From Branchiostoma floridae (lineage: Eukaryota; Chordata; Leptocardii; Amphioxiformes; Branchiostomatidae), in contig NC_049980.1 of the NCBI RefSeq assembly GCF_000003815.2, forward strand, positions 27,951,273 through 28,015,272: 64,000 nucleotides of DNA. The letters run 5' to 3'. Within the stretch, counting starts at the first letter, position 1, and the number at the start of each line of letters is the position of its first letter. The position numbers and the translations under genes were made by a program. This document shows, piece by piece, positions 12,753-24,300 of the stretch. A model generated the notes under the pieces. It searched no databases. It worked only from the letters and a program-made list of their open reading frames with translations, and was not told the origin of the DNA.

Positions 12753-13784
12753 CTACCTGTGGCTTGTGTTTGAAGGAGTGAATGGGCAGACAAGTAACCA
12801 CCCGATCTTGACATAGAATGTTTGCACTTGGAGTACGCTTTTGAGAAAACAGCCTTTGTCCATGCATAAAACCCAGTTAGTTGGTCGCTTTACACTATTC
12901 ACGTGGATGTATGCTCAAGGTGTGAAGCGACCTACCTGGCAATTTGATTTACATAACAAAGGGTCCTGAACTTGCTTCAAGAAGTTGTTTGAATTTCATA
13001 CCAAGCCTACCACTCCTTTACCGCTACGTAACTCATTCCGTCGTAAGCAAGTTTTTTGTCTGCCTGTCTGTCAGTCTGTATGTCTTATGAACAGCATACG
13101 TTATGTGTGGATCTTTATGTTATTTGCTACGTTGGTAAAATGAACCAAACGGCTTTCCATGGTGCAGGACTTTCAGTTTTCATACCTTCCTTTCCAGACA
13201 CGTTATATTATATAGTCATGATATTTTCATTGGAGCTCTTGTACTGAAGTAGCGTACTAGATTCTGACCCCCTAGCACCTATTTTCAAAATTGCAGGAGC
13301 CGCCTTTGTGTGAGAATTTGAAGTAGAATAAATAAAATGGTTGTTCTGAATGATAATTTTTAAGTCAACATCATTAGTCATAAAATAAAGGAATCAGTGC
13401 GTAAAAACAAGGATATACTTTACAAGAACCCAAGGGAGGAATGTTCTGTGTAAAGTGATGAGAAAAAAATGCAACAGCCTTTTTGGCTTTGATACGCCTT
13501 TAAGACTTGTTTTGAGATGTAGAAAAATATATCTGTTGTTTTCATGGTAGTCGCTGGGTGTCACTGTTTAGCTGCGAAGAAATTAGTCCGAATGTCAAAT
13601 TTATAGCTTTGGTGAGTTTTTTATAATGTGACCCTGCACTGCAACAATGAACATGACGGGAATTCCCCATTTATTTTTCGATTAATCGTGATAAATTTAT
13701 TCCTCGATTAATTATTATGAATTATGTACAAAAATGTATGAACATTACAAAACCAAAAGGTATATAAAAAAAGCTGAGTAAGCT

Positions 13785-13790
13785 TTATTT
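13785..13790 (-). terminator. Possible channel-gene polyadenylation signal
   Basis: AATAAA on the minus strand (tttatt on plus), about 1.1 kb after the channel stop codon. Weak evidence; the region between is partly repetitive. Confidence 0.2.
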
Positions 13791-14049
13791 ACACGACAAA
13801 AAGTACAGTCACTTTTGTATGGCCAACTAAAAACTACAACAACAAAAAGAGAAATGATACAGAATACATTGTTAGAGGGGGGGGGGATGTGTGGTCCGGT
13901 TTTTTGAATGCTGCACGAGGAACGTTTAAACTACAGGACTAAAAAGCACAATACACAGGCCATGTCGTTAAAACACACGGGAGCTGCTGAGATGGGACCC
14001 TCTCTCTGCTTCCTTCTCTGACTCAAGCCTCTCTCCAACTGTCCTCAAC

Positions 14050-14657
14050 TCCCAACTCCCGGCTTTTTTTGTTCAGAATCCCAGACACAAAGAACAGTCA
14101 GATTCACAGCATGACAGACATGAGTACTAGATATAACACTTATATATATATGTGCTACATTTCACCTACGTGGCTTCTCTTTGACGCACTGATTGATCAA
14201 AGAATATGATTTGCATTCACAGTGATCATGATGATGCTAATAATTTTCTTGGTGTCAATAAGGCGACAGTGCTGTTGAAGATTGGCAGACTTCACACTTC
14301 TATGAGATAAGGCTGCGTCTCAAAAACACAACAAAGGCTACGAAACATATCAGCATAACCAGAAAAAAAAATTTACAATCTGCGCAATTCTGCCACACTT
14401 ACAACATGATGCTTAAGATTTTGTGATTTTGTGACTTTGTTAACTTGCAGGCATCTGTAAATAAGTTGAACCTGTACATACCAGAACTAGTAGTAGTACT
14501 AGTATACTTTAGACTTTGTAGTTCCAGTCATGTATTACAATTTACACAGATTATACTTAGAATCACTAGGAGATGTACCCTATTCACCTTGACCTGTACT
14601 TAGCTTGTTAAGAAGCAAAAACGTACAATAAAGGTCTTCATTCATTCATTCATTCAA
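14050..14657 (+). mobile_element. 3' end of a LINE/SINE with (ATTC)n tail
   Basis: Ends CAATAAAGGTCTTCATTC followed by ATTC units. The 5' limit is uncertain. It lies between the channel stop and its possible polyadenylation site. Confidence 0.4.
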
Positions 14658-14884
14658 TATTTACTCCAAGAATTGGTAAATCTTGAATTATATCAAATAT
14701 ACCGATAGTCCAATACCGAATAAAGAATGAATCTTGAATAAATACGCTAAATCCATTTAACATAACAAAACGTAACATGACAAAATGTGTGTCAGTTTTC
14801 ATGACAATAGAGATCTGGCCAATGCATGGTAAAAAAAAATACATGCATGCCATCAAACATAACTTCGCAATTAGACAGCGTGGT

Positions 14885-15302
14885 TTAGTTAGGGATGATC
14901 CGTGGGCGACCAATGAGCAGAGTACACGGTATGGCCACGCAGATGGCGATGATGTAGAGGACCAGGTTCAACCTGTCGAGGACGTTAGCCAACAAAGCGT
15001 ACTCTGCGACTTTGTCATCGTCATCACCACGGCTTGCCTGTGTCATGGCGTCGATGCTGACAGACAATTGCCTAACACTGACCTTCAACTCATCTACACT
15101 TCCCTTCAACCCAATGAGGGCAGTCCCGACCGCATTTCTTGTATCCGGAGAAGGGCTTTCCTCTTCGGATGATGAGCCATCGATGTGCATGTTGAATGAG
15201 TGGTTGTCGTATCCTTCGGTGTCACTTACTTTGTCACTTGTGCTGGGTCTTCTTGGCTCTTCACTTTTAAGCTTCTTGGTCAAGTCTCCCATCAATAGGG
15301 CC
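14885..15302 (-). CDS. Channel exon 16: cytoplasmic loop, TM4 and stop
   Basis: Begins ALLMGDLTKK, then a Ser/Glu/Asp-rich intracellular loop with possible phosphorylation sites, then an amphipathic helix (VAEYALLANVLDRLNLVLY), as precedes TM4 in nicotinic subunits. TM4 spans about 926-944, followed by a seven-residue tail RPRIIPN and TAA. Confidence 0.92.
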
Positions 15303-18300
15303 CTAAAGCGACGAGAGGATAGAATCACGTTAAGAAGCATATTACGAAAAAGGATACTAAGTATTTGTAAATCATAAAGTTTATTTGACCAATTTTCTTG
15401 TATTTGAACGTTTGCCATACCTTGCTATGTTCTTCAGGAAGAGCGTCCGCGCCCATTTTGGGACCGGTCCCTTCTTGTCGTGGATGATGATGATGAAAAG
15501 AGTCGACAGCATGAACAGCGCCATCAGAGCCATGCACACAATGATCAGCATAGCTGGAAGAGTAGGACATGTGACTTGTTATGAGAACCAAAGTAGCCAA
15601 AAGACGCTTTAATGAAGCTTATACGTTAACAAGAGATATCGCTAATGGTTCATGCAATTATGCTACATACATGCTTCATATGTGTTTGTAACTTAAAATA
15701 TTCTAAGCGATGACAATAGCTATAAACTACGTCTTTTCTTTAATGAGCCACAAAGATTGTGTAACCGCAAATGAAATTGGGATAGTGACATTTGTGATCT
15801 GCAGGCCGAATTGAACTTTTAATAGATAAACAAATGTTCAAATGTGTCTCGTATAATTCGGCTTAGGAAAAATGCTACACTGTCTTAGATCATTGTCGAT
15901 GTTTGGTTCTCTCACAGCCTGCTTGAAAATTTTGTGACTTACGACGCGTTAGTGTGTATCAATTGACAGCTCACCGATGAATGGCAGCGCACTAGACACA
16001 GGTAGGAATCCTGTGACGACCACAAGCGACACCACCATGGACAGAAGAATGGTGACGCCGAAACCAATCCTGTCGCCTTTGTCGATGGGCATGATGAAGG
16101 TGATGATCATGAGGACGATGAGGATGAGGCAGGGAGAGATGGTTGTGGCGTAATGATAAGTGGGGTCTCGTTTGAGAGTCATAGTCAGACAGGCCGTGTG
16201 GTCCATGGCTGAAAGAGTTGTTTTTCCTCGCCACTCTCCGTTGAAAATGATGGCCTCGTTATTTTGGCAGGTCAGGAAGTATGTATCTTTGTGTGTTGTT
16301 GAATTGGAACATTCTTGAAAAGAAAAAAAAAATGTTCAAAGCATTCTAGGACCTGTATCAAAAGGCAAGCACCAGTAGTCTGTATGAAAAGTCAACAATA
16401 AACTGTTACATGTATGTAGTTGGTATATTCACCTTGACATTGGTTTCTTTTAAGGTCAATTGAGCCAAAGTTGAAAATAGTTTTACCCATTTAATTGCCA
16501 GAGATAGTATTTCCAAATTATTAAAACAATGTCGACGGATGACTCAAGTTCTGAATTGAAACGTGAGTTTTGTTGGTTGGTTGGTAGGACATAAACAAGA
16601 TACAAAGCCGTGTATTCCATATCGCCCTCGGTCCCAGCCCTCCCGCGGCCATCCTACCCGGCGTCGGACTGGCACCTCGGGTGTTGTTTCTATGTGAATG
16701 TAAGAAGTGCAGTAGATTTCAGACTAACATACCTATTTTGTAATCGTCTCCGACTTCCCAGCACACCTTACACGTCATGTTGTCATGCGGAAAGAGGAAG
16801 GGATCCAAGGTACACGTCGTGGTGGTCAGTGATGTGATCGGCCAGGTCACTTCACCGGTACTCTCCAATTTTACCTCTGTCTTTGGGAACCCACCGCTAT
16901 AATAGGTGTCCTCGCTGGTAGAGCAAATAAGACTTGACTTTGAAAATGACATTATAAAAGAATCTTACTTAGTACATTGTTGTGGCATATCTATCCATCA
17001 AATGACACTACAATGACTGCCGATATGAGTGTTTCTATTTTGCAATGGGACCGCGTGGCGCAGTGGCAGCATTTGCGGCTCGAGACCGAGAGGCTGCCGT
17101 GTCACCGATCTTGTGCCCTTGGGAAAGTCACCTTACACGACGTTCCTCACTTTACCCCTAGATAAATGAGTATCTAGCTGCAGCTAGTGGCGTTGTGTGG
17201 CCTTGGTGGGGCTTTGTGACCGAGACAGGCCTTAGGGGCATGTTCGGGTATGAGCGGCACCCGCCATGGCCACGCCTATCTTCCGTGCCGAACATACGTC
17301 AAAAACGTGCCAAGCATCTCCTAATTATCTCCTAAAATAGCCCCGAATTCTATCTAGATCTAACCTACTCCTAACCACCCCGACCACCAGCCGCAGACTG
17401 CCGAATCTCTCCTGACTGATTCCTAACCGATTGCCAATCGTCTCACGACTTCAAATGGACATAATAAGATAATTTCGCAAAGAATGGTTATTTTTGTTTT
17501 CAATCAAAATAATCCATTTTTCTATGCTGTCAACATCACCAAGAGATCAAATTTGGATCATAGATAGCGCCAATACGGCATTCATCGCTCTTCTTTGTTT
17601 TTGGCTGGATGTCGGCCGCGTGAAGTTCGGGGGTGATTCGCCTTCCTTTTGCTTGGGAAGGAGTTTGCAGTGAGAGATTCTTAATATATATATATGTCTT
17701 GGGTGAGTCGTGGGTAGGTTGGAAACTAGCTGTGAGTAAGTCAGCAGTGGATATGGCGTGGTTAAGATTTAAGTTTGACTACTAACCGAACACCAGCCAA
17801 CCGAGCCGAACACCAGCAGATCACTGGCCAACCCATTCCAGATCCAAATGTTTTGAACATTTCCAAACATTCGGATGACGCAGCCGAACACCATCCGACT
17901 CAGCCGAACGCCAGCCGACTCGGCCGAACGCTAGCAGACTACAGCCGACTTAGCTCCCGAATCACTCCTAACCATAGTCGAGAGAGTCGGGAGTCAAATT
18001 CGGCTATGTGTATCCTAGGCATAAGAAAGTAATATTGGGGAAGAAATTGCATCACTGTCAAGTGATGGCACCCATCGTACTTCTGCTGCAGCAGACTACA
18101 GCCGACTTAGCTCCCGAATCACTCCTAACCATAGTCGAGAGAGTCGGGAGTCAAATTCGGCTATGTGTAACCTAGGCATAAGAAAGTAATATTGGGGAAG
18201 AAATTGCATCACTGTCAAGTGATGGCACCCATCGTACTTCTGCTGATTTAGACCATAGGAGATTTTGAGTAGCGCATGAAGACAAAATAAAAAGACATTT

Positions 18301-21300
18301 ACTTCCTCTGCAGTGTCAACGTTGGTTTCCAGATCTGGTCATCAAGGACAGAGAAACGATCTAAATCTTTATATTTTTCGGGTTCCCACTGCAACCGTTT
18401 GTCTATCCATGTCTGTAACATACAAAAACAACAGGCCTATATACTCAAGATGAACTTATAACTATAACTATAACATACGAAATGTATATGTAAAAATAAC
18501 TTATTTCGAGCTATTTTTGGAAATTAATTATTCATATTTGTGACCCATCACGTAAGCAGGCCCGGTGCTCGTTCTATGCCTTTATAATCAAAATAAGTTG
18601 TATATCATTGGAAAGGATATACATGTATAATACATTAACATTGATGCAGAAACAATGGAAATATGACCAACCAAAGTTGATATTCATTTTGATTAGCGTT
18701 TTGTGACGGTTACATAGATCGTATGCAATTGTGCTTTATCTATATACATGTAGTAGTAACGGTCGAAACGTTATCCATAGGCATCAGTGCTTACCCCATC
18801 TGGAATAGTTGCATAACATTTCCTAATCAGCTTAAGTTTTTGTTTTCATAGTTAGTCTTCACCGTTCTTCAGAGATGTTTTTATCGTAATGACGAATAAC
18901 CGACATATTGTACCTCAGGGAATGAAAGGAACAATTAACTTACGTATTCAGCCTTAAAGGATGTTACTATCTGTTCCGTTTTTTCATCCTGAAAGAAATA
19001 TACATAAAAAAACGTTATTACGTATAACATTTGCCACTTTGAAGGACGGAAGTCTTACACATCGGCAACTGGCAGTAATACACCTTGATTAAAGTCATTT
19101 CTAATGTAAATATAAGTGTGGATGAAAAATACAGGTGACTGTTTTAAAGATAGGCAATGTCCCGGTTTGGATACTGCTGTCGAATCTACCAACACATGCT
19201 TTCTCAGTTACATTGGAGTATCCATGGCATAACAACATTTGGAACTTCTGCCATTTGGTATTTCTCACTTACCAAGTTGATGATGTTGACAACATATGCC
19301 TTTATTTTCAGATTAGTTGTTGGAGCCAACTTCTTGGCGTAGACATTCTCACTCAGGAGTTCATTTTGAAGTTTGAAATTTTGGTCGTCTGCAACACAAA
19401 TATAACTCACAAAATTGTCATTAGCCTCTACCTGCAATCTAGATTTAATTTACTATAAGCTTATATTACGTGTAATTGCAATCAGAAATGACAGCCATTA
19501 TTTCCTTGATATCAATACGTCTGTCACCATGGTTACTGGAGGTGTGTCAGACACCCTGTGGTGTTCGATTACATCATGTAACAACTGACAATTAGGAGAG
19601 AGCAGGAGGGCTAGTCATTATACACAATGAATGTGTTGGAGTACGAATAAACAGAGCAGTGGTTTGTTAGGCTAGACAACGTGAAGGTAAACAGTATCCA
19701 TTTCCGTGCAAATGTTACCTTTCTAGTAATTCTTACCTTCACAGTTTGGTCTCTTTGTTGCCCAATAGGCTTCTCCTGTTGTGTTGTTAATAACACATTG
19801 TGCTTTATTAGGCGGAGAGTCCTTTTTGAACATGAACCCTGTATCACATGTGTAGGTGATAGTTTCACCTGGCCAGTAGAACTTCAGAATGGGTCTTCTC
19901 TTTCCAAACGTGGGGTTGCCGGGATCCTTGCACCCTTTAACTGCAGGGACGAGAAAGAAGGGAAACTCTACTGTAGAGCTATAACGTTATGTACCAGTCT
20001 TTCCTGCCGTCATCCTTGATACCTTTGAACCTGTCACATCTTTCTCTGAATAATAATAATAATAACAATGATAATAATAATAAATGTAAGAACAGTCCTG
20101 TTCTTAGTTATAGATAAACATAAAATAAGCTGTCATGGATAACCAAATCAGTGTACGTGTTTGTACAATTCCTCCCATCGTCTTCTGTTTGCTGCTGTTT
20201 CCCTTAGAAATCTTAACACATGAGTCTCAAGTCTAATGTACTGGTTGAGATGTAGCTTACAGTCGTCTATCAGACTACTGAGGAGGCCTTTGTCCCCCAC
20301 ATTTTCCACATCTTTCTAATGGCCAATTTGATAGTTGTAGCCTTTCTCCTATGTTCTCTGCGATGCCCAGTCTTGAGCCTACCGACTTGCTTTTTCTCCA
20401 CTCCTCTTCCATGTCCTTCTCCAGACAGATGTGGACCCGCTCTGTCTTACTTGCATTGGCATGTAGTTTCCACTCTGGTAGGACCTTCAAGGCTTCCTCA
20501 TGAATATTTTCCAGATGGTGACTAGAACTGCTAATGTCAAAATCATCGGCATACTGAGTTTCGGCTGGTATCTTGAGCCTCCTGTCTTGAGTAGGGATGG
20601 GTGGGGAGGATCTTCGCAGGTCTCGGAGGGCTGCCTCGTAATAGACATTGAACAGCTGGGGGCTCAAGCTGTCGCCCTGGGGCGAACCGACAGTTGCTTG
20701 GAAGTGAGGGGATACTTCTCCCCGTACACGTGCGGCAAGGGTTGTGTCTGACAACAGAGCCTGGATCATTCGTACAGTGTTTTCGTCCTTCACCACATCT
20801 CTCAACTTTATCTGACTACCATGTATGAATCTGCCTTGACGACTTACCTTTGCAAGGGATGACGTCGCAGTACTCAAATCCACTTGTGGAGCTAGTGAAG
20901 CACCACGGCCTGGTGTCGCCGTGTGCGCCAGGGTTACGACATTTGTTTTCCACAAGGTTTGCCCAGGGGAACGGTGCAGTGAAGGTTGGGTCATCGTCCC
21001 ATCGGTCACAGTCGACCCCAGACACGGGACCTCTGGCCTCGTCTCCTCTGTAATTGGCACCATTTCCATCGAAGCACTCCTCTACGACGGACAAAAAGTA
21101 CAAACAAATAATCATAACATAAAATGTCAACATTATCAATTTTCTCAGTTATTACAACAGGCGGCATAGATGCATAAAGGGTTAGAGGTAACCCCATTAT
21201 CCTTTTTGAGGCCATATGGGCAGTTTAGGGCACGGTATTGGAAGGCGGAGCCCAACCCTCCCCTTCCATCACCTTTTACCTCCCCAAACGAAGCGTTCAC

Positions 21301-24300
21301 AGTGAGGGCAGTCATGTTAAGTGCCTTTCTCAAGGACACAAGATTGGTAGCATGTCAGGATTTAACAGCATGACCTCTGGGTTGTAAACCAAACACTTTG
21401 CAGTTACGTATGCCACACGACCCAATGGTATACGTAGCTAATAAGAATAGACCTTTACCTCCCTCTGGAGTTCTTGAAGTATTGACGTTATTGCAGTTGG
21501 CATGAGGGAAGATCTCACAGCTGGGGAAGGCTGACCAAGAGTCCAGTTCTCCACAAGAGAACTTCACCTCTTCACACCAGGACCGACAGGGCAGCTGCTG
21601 CCTGAGGTTCGGGCTAAAACAAAATAAACAGTCAACGGTTGACACGTTTATGAAGGTTAGACATCCGGGTAAACAATATTCAACTACGATTCAATCTCTA
21701 CAACTGGATAATAAACGAAGATTTACTTCCGGACGTTTCCAGTGTTCGGTTGTCAATGGTTGATGAATTACGAAACAGCTAGATGGCTGCTATACAAAGA
21801 TGATTTGTCATTAACGTAAAGGAGCTGGATGCTGGACTCCCAAAACTATCAGATAAAATATGAGAAACAATAAGGAAGTATTTGGGACAAACGCAGGTGT
21901 GTCACCCACAACCAAACCAACAGTCACAAGTACGTATTATATATAATAAGTACAGATAAGGACCATGTCACACCATGGCGACCCATATCGACCTTGACCA
22001 TTTTTCCAAATAACATTACAATCCACACAGAGGTTTTAAGTCATGCTGACCACAGATATCCGGAAACACAAACACACAGACACACACACAGATACACACA
22101 CACAGATACACACACACAGATACACACACACACACATACACACACACACACATACACACACACACACACAGATACACACACACATATACACACACAAAGA
22201 CACACCAAAAGCAATACTTTCATTTCCATGGAAACTGATTTAACGTTACCTGGACTCGCAGCGGGGCACAATTGTAGCACACACCAGGTCTCTAACACGG
22301 GGGTGACACTTGGAATCTGCGAGGGTGCTGAGGGTGCTGAACGTTGTTGAGTTTTCAACCTGTGCTACCGTGGTGTGGGTGAAGTCCAGTGGGTTGGGAA
22401 GTGTCATATTTTGGTACTCAATTTCCCTGCACATCGTCAAAGACGATGGAATATCTTGGCATGCTGAATAAAAGTAAAATATAATGAACGATGTACCGTT
22501 ACCATAGAACAAGCCATGTAACGTTACCGTATACCAAGTCTTCCAGTAAACAATTCTGAAGATTACGCCAAATAGTAGATACTCAAGCACTGGATATGAT
22601 TTTGAAAACGGTCAGACGTTTCAGGTAGCATTACCTTCCGTCATAGACTCGGGGTCTAAGTCACTTTTTGGTTTGGTTTGGTTTTAATTAGAATCTCCGT
22701 TAGTGACTGATACGTCACTATTCCAGAGTCCGGAAGAATTCTGGAGTTCTGAAGTTTTCAAAACCATATCCAGCTGATTGTCAGTAACTGCTATTCGTTA
22801 GTTGAAGATTTATTTAATTGATTGAAAGTTCCATGTTGAAATGCTTCAGTTATGATACTCAAATAAGAATCTGTACCCACCACATCTGCTCACCTCCTCG
22901 TCACTGCCGTCCATGCAGTCATTGTTTCCGTCACACCGTTTCCAGGCGTCTATACAGGTCATACCATCAGCACACCGGTACTGGCCGACCGCACACTCAG
23001 CAAACACTGGCAATCAAAATACATTATCTATCGTACATATGACTTAATAGACGGTGACCTTGTATGTGGCAATGCCTTGATACAAGTTATATAACACCAC
23101 TAGCCGTGGCTTTAGATTCGGCTAGTGGTGTTATGTTGACAAATATTTTGATCATTGACAACAAAATGTACAACAAAATGTACAACAACATTTACCGATC
23201 AGCATCAATCTTATAGATACCAAATATAGCAAAAATGTGTCGCGACGTTGTGAAAAAATGAAACACAAGAGAATCAATATTCTATATTTCAAGATGTTAA
23301 GATATTTTACACGGAACTACTTAATATGTACTTAACGTTCTATAAAAGGATTAAAACGTAATGCAGCGCAATTACACCTTTATCTTCAACTGTATAGTTG
23401 GCCTGAAATCCTTTCAGGTTTATGGAAAAGTCGGTTACTAGTTTAACAGTCATGGAGCTTCCAGTTGACGTCACAGGATCGGGGATTCTACTCCCGGTCA
23501 GCTGAGCTGAGGGGCACAAAACAGTTCGTGACATGTGTAAGTTATTTCATAGATAACATGACATTGGAGTTTGATTTAAAAAATCCTTTGAGCGTGTCTA
23601 TAGCTGCCAAAATTTCGTTCCCTTTTTCAAGACATGATTTGTGGCTGCAATTTGATATGACCGACCTCCATGTTTTGCTGATTATAGTTTACATTATATT
23701 ACTTACCTCTTTTGTATGTTCGCTATAAGTATTGTATGACAAGCAAGAACAACCATTCTATGTACCAATTGTACCCACCAAGGCTAGCACACCTCGTGTA
23801 ACTACATGTATTTGCGGATTGAGCAAGTTTCGTAGTTACTGCAACGTTTTAAAACAGCCGCAAATCGTGCTCAGACAGTTACAGAAGAATCGTTGGCTTC
23901 TCACTTATCTGAAATGTGGAATCAGTTGTGTTTCCGTCATACACATCCACCCAGTCAAAGCGGTCCTCAAGGTCGAACTCCGCGAAGGTCAGTTTAATGA
24001 CCTTGGGTGGGGTGACGGAGATCTCGTACCGGCAGGTCAGATCGTTAGGGTAGTTGTTTGGGTAGTTCGGGCTGGTGAAGGTCCCGGTGTCAGCAGTTAG
24101 GCTCTCGCAAACTGACATAAGACATTAAGGAAAGAAATAAGATACGAAAAATATAAGAATGGTTTATCTAACATTGATATAACAAACAACACATCACTCT
24201 TGCAGTCGTAGGACTGAATTGCGGTGAGCATTTACATGGATACAATTATCATACGCACTACTATAAAGTAGTATATAGTATAAAGGGTTAAAAAGTGGGA

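Larger units (their letters stand above)
10940..13320. repeat. Additional local duplicate of 8640-10870
   Basis: Foldback element, the GCCATTTTAAGGTGCACTTT segment, the KYIFKFVITH-encoding segment and the small exon-like unit recur in the same order 2.3 kb downstream. It forms a second tandem level inside the left block. Confidence 0.85.
1440..13600. repeat. Left copy of a ~24-kb tandem segmental duplication (partial)
   Basis: Collinear matches: 1440-2410 with 25950-27680, 3180-3985 with 27690-32660, 7290-7460 with 32675-32830, 9600-10140 with 33400-33740, 10270-10550 with 35105-35390, and 13490-13600 with 37551-37680. All are in direct orientation, interrupted by copy-specific insertions. 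The left copy continues beyond the window, so the duplicated unit is about 24 kb long. Confidence 0.85.

Noticed and set aside
15012-15377. 121-residue plus-strand frame
   Set aside because: Antisense to the TM4 exon of the channel, which has far stronger family evidence.
17049-17135. Functional tRNA gene
   Set aside because: Box-like motifs are present but no cloverleaf can be drawn and the sequence runs on into a repeat body; called SINE-like instead.
22043-22358. Open frames rich in Thr/His or Cys/Val across CA repeats
   Set aside because: Produced by the microsatellite; no start, splice or family evidence. The same holds at 32861-33215 and 61074-61372.
23465-24100. Plus-strand frames of 87 and 122 residues
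   Set aside because: Antisense to, or between, CUB exons 3 and 4; no domain recognised.
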